NCBI GenBank assembly: GCA_003525905.1 | Contig: DQIA01000074.1 | Coordinates: 1 to 22,449, forward strand | Source: Clostridiales bacterium | GTDB taxonomy: Bacteria; Bacillota; Clostridia; Oscillospirales; Oscillospiraceae | Reading direction: 5' to 3' | Length of the DNA: 22,449 nt | Shown: in pieces, positions 20,323-22,449 of the stretch | Numbering within the stretch: the first letter of the stretch is position 1 | Layout: each line of letters opens with the position of its first letter | Notes under the pieces: model-generated | Databases searched by the model: none | The model's input: the letters and a program-made list of their open reading frames with translations, nothing else | What the model was told of the DNA's origin: nothing | Made by a program: the position numbers and the translations under genes

Positions 20323-22284
20323 ATGTGCGATTGCTGCAAAGAAAAAAAAGAAAAGTTTTACATCACCACGCCGATCTATTATCCCTCGGATAAGCTCCAC
20401 ATCGGCCACACCTACTGCACCGTAGCCACGGATGCCATGGCGCGCTACAAGCGCCTGCGCGGCTATGACGTGATGTTCCTGACCGGCACGGACGAGCACG
20501 GCCAGAAGATCGAGAACCGCGCCAAGGAGGCCGGCATCACACCGAAGCAGTTCGTCGACCAGATCGTCGAGGGTGAGCGCGGCGTGCTCGATCTGTGGAA
20601 GCTGATGAACATCTCCTATGACCGCTTCATCCGCACCACGGACGAATACCATGTCAAGGCCATCCAGCGCATTTTTAAGAAGATGTACGAGAACGGCGAC
20701 ATCTACAAGGGCAAATACACCGGCATGTACTGCACGCCGTGCGAGTCGTTCTGGACGGAGAGCCAGCTGAAGGACGGCAAGTGCCCCGACTGCGGCCGCG
20801 AGGTCCAGCCCGCCGAGGAGGAGGCCTATTTCTTCCGTCTCTCGAAATATGCCCAGCCCGTGCGCGATCTGCTGATGAACACGGACTATCTCCAGCCGCG
20901 CTCCCGCGTCAACGAGATGGTGCGCAACTTCATCGATCCCGGTCTGGAGGACCTGTGCGTCTCCCGCACGAGCTTCACCTGGGGCGTCCCCGTGGACTTC
21001 GATCCGGGCCACGTCGTCTATGTGTGGGTCGACGCCCTGTTCAACTACACGACGGCCCTCGGCTTTGAGAACGACGCTCACCATGACTATGACCGCTACT
21101 GGCCTGCCGACGTCCACTTTGTCGGCAAGGAGATCGTCCGCTTCCACTCCATCGTCTGGCCCGCCATGCTCATGAGCATGGGCATGCCCCTGCCGAAGAA
21201 GGTCTTCGGCCACGGCTGGCTGCTGCTGGACGGCGGCAAGATGTCGAAGTCCAAGGGCAACGTCGTCGACCCGTATCTGCTGGCCGAGCGCTACAGCACG
21301 GACGCGCTGCGCTTTTTCCTGCTGCGCACGTTCCCGTTCGGCTCGGACGGCAACTTCTCCAACGAGCTGCTCATCTCCTGCATCAACACCGACCTCGCCA
21401 ACGACCTGGGCAACCTCGTCTCGCGCACGACGGCCATGGTGCAGAAGTACTTTGGCGGCAGGCTCCCGGCGGAGCAGCGCGCAGACGACGCGCAGGACGC
21501 CGCCCTTGTGGAGCTGGCCGGTTCTCTGCATGAGCGCTATGCTGCGCAGATGGAGCAGTTTGCCTTCCAGAACGCGCTGAGCGAAGTTTTCGCCGTCATT
21601 TCCCGCGCCAACAAGTATATCGACGAGACCGCGCCCTGGATCCTCGCCCGCGACGAGAGCAATCTGCCGCGTCTGGCCTGCGTCATGTATAACCTGCTCG
21701 AGACCATCCGCATCTGCGGCGGCCTGCTGCAGCCGTTCATGCCGGACACGAGCGCAGAGATCCTTCGCCGCATCGGCGCCTCGGAGAACGCGGACTGGGA
21801 CAGCCTGTGCAAATTCGGCCTGCTGCCGCGTGAGGCGGCCGTGACCGTCGGCGCGCCGCTGTTCCCGCGCATCGACGCGCAGAAGGAGCTTGCCGAGCTG
21901 GAGGCCCTGCACGTCGCGGCGCAGGCTCCTGCCGCCGACCCGCTGCCCGAGCCGCTGCCGCCCGTCAGCTTCGACGATTTCTGCAAGGTCGAGATGACCG
22001 TCGTCAAGGTTCTGACGTGCGAGAAGGTCAAAAAGTCCGAAAAGCTCCTGAAGTTTACGCTGGACGACGGCACCGGCACGCCGCGCCAGATCCTCTCCGG
22101 CATCGCCAAGTATTATCAGCCCGAGGAGCTGCTCGGCAAGACGCTCGTCGCCGTGACGAACCTGCCCCCGCGCAAGATGATGGGGCAGGAGTCCTGCGGC
22201 ATGCTGCTGTCCGCCGAGCGCGGCGACAAGCTGAACCTCGTCATGCTCGACGATAAGGTCCCCGCCGGTTCCCGTCTCGTGTAA
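20323..22284 (+). CDS. metG: Methionine--tRNA ligase with C-terminal tRNA-binding domain
   Basis: 653 residues. A short Cys/Lys-rich N terminus (MCDCCKEKKEKFYITTPIYY) leads into the class I fold: HIGH at 26-29, the zinc knuckle CTPC (137-140) and CPDC (154-157), GGKMSKSKGN (304-313) and a helical anticodon domain to about 500. From about 540 (PPVSFDDFCKVEMTVVKVLT) comes an EMAP/Trbp111-type OB fold that helps hold tRNA and dimerise. It charges tRNA-Met and initiator tRNA. Start ATG after GAAGGGCTTTTCCC. Confidence 0.97.
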   Translation: MCDCCKEKKEKFYITTPIYYPSDKLHIGHTYCTVATDAMARYKRLRGYDVMFLTGTDEHGQKIENRAKEAGITPKQFVDQIVEGERGVLDLWKLMNISYDRFIRTTDEYHVKAIQRIFKKMYENGDIYKGKYTGMYCTPCESFWTESQLKDGKCPDCGREVQPAEEEAYFFRLSKYAQPVRDLLMNTDYLQPRSRVNEMVRNFIDPGLEDLCVSRTSFTWGVPVDFDPGHVVYVWVDALFNYTTALGFENDAHHDYDRYWPADVHFVGKEIVRFHSIVWPAMLMSMGMPLPKKVFGHGWLLLDGGKMSKSKGNVVDPYLLAERYSTDALRFFLLRTFPFGSDGNFSNELLISCINTDLANDLGNLVSRTTAMVQKYFGGRLPAEQRADDAQDAALVELAGSLHERYAAQMEQFAFQNALSEVFAVISRANKYIDETAPWILARDESNLPRLACVMYNLLETIRICGGLLQPFMPDTSAEILRRIGASENADWDSLCKFGLLPREAAVTVGAPLFPRIDAQKELAELEALHVAAQAPAADPLPEPLPPVSFDDFCKVEMTVVKVLTCEKVKKSEKLLKFTLDDGTGTPRQILSGIAKYYQPEELLGKTLVAVTNLPPRKMMGQESCGMLLSAERGDKLNLVMLDDKVPAGSRLV

Positions 22285-22297
22285 GATATGGTTTTCC

Positions 22298-22329
22298 GGG
22301 CGCGCTGCAAATTCGCAGCGCGCCCTTTG
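22298..22329 (+). terminator. Terminator after metG
   Basis: An 11-bp perfect GC-rich stem (22298-22308 with 22315-22325, six-base loop) is followed by TTT only, so the U tract is weak. It begins 14 bases after the metG stop. Confidence 0.7.
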
Positions 22330-22346
22330 CATGCCGGAATACCATA

Positions 22347-22449
22347 TTTGCAGCGGCGCTCATTGAGCGCCATGGGCGATCGCAAATCAAGCGGCACAAA
22401 TTCAGAGGCGCAGGGCTTCCGGATTTGTCATTGCGAGGAGCGAAGCGAC
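22347..22449. repeat. Hairpin repeat copy running off the window end
   Basis: TTGCAGCGGCGCTCATTGAG onward (22348-22371) matches the outer-arm hairpin of the composite repeats (GGCGCTC-ATT-GAGCGCC), and 22423-22449 (ATTTGTCATTGCGAGGAGCG then AAGCGAC) is the beginning of the inner palindrome. It continues beyond the window. Confidence 0.75.

Noticed and set aside
19819..22332. 837-codon minus-strand open frame
   Set aside because: It is the mirror of metG and the VanZ-family gene, has no recognisable domain and has skewed composition.

Overview
The window looks like a chromosomal segment of a GC-rich, low-GC-phylum-type (Bacillota) gut anaerobe, most likely a member of the Oscillospirales/Oscillospiraceae. 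The pointers are strong AGGAGG-type ribosome binding sites, sigma-A promoters with 17-bp spacers, frequent TTG/GTG starts, an ECF-transporter S component, a single-chain GlyRS, split transketolase genes, an LTA-synthase-like enzyme, and dispersed hairpin repeats containing TTGTCATTGCGAGG. This placement is inference from gene content and base composition. Most of the window is ordinary chromosomal housekeeping; the accessory material sits in the intergenic repeat blocks and in a small three-gene cassette.

Layout. 1-979 (+) is the 3' part of an ECF S-component gene. 980-1372 has no recognised protein gene and holds a long imperfect palindrome, a strong minus-strand terminator and a possible small RNA. 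1373-5203 (-) is a tightly coupled four-gene operon (GNAT acetyltransferase, cysteine desulfurase, DUF3810 membrane zinc-peptidase-like protein, MFS transporter) joined by ATGA start/stop overlaps. 5212-10526 (-) is a second operon, read as glyS, LTA-synthase-like sulfatase, transketolase N-terminal half, transketolase C-terminal half, from a consensus promoter to a terminator hairpin. 10567-11072 (-) is a lone HicB-type gene with its own perfect promoter and terminator. 11091-13682 (-) is an operon of an AbrB-like regulator, a methionine-gamma-lyase-family PLP enzyme and an EamA-type transporter, with promoter and terminator visible.

13700-14160 and 17866-18400 are blocks of nested inverted repeats, oppositely oriented, that bracket an operon of response regulator, sensor kinase and HtrA-like protein (14210-17648, -). 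In that HtrA-like protein the usual catalytic serine position reads alanine. 18479-19190 (-) is a compact cassette of a Cys-rich mini-protein, a coiled-coil-like protein and a sigma region-4-like HTH protein. Divergent from it are tadA and a VanZ-family gene (19260-20235, +), then metG (20279-22284, +) with a terminator, and the start of another hairpin repeat that runs off the end of the window.

The most worthwhile leads are the Ser-to-Ala HtrA next to its own two-component system, the hairpin repeats that vary by compensatory base changes and flank that operon in inverted orientation, the 219-bp palindrome, the small sigma-like cassette, and the HicB gene without HicA but with a 29-codon ORF overlapping its start.
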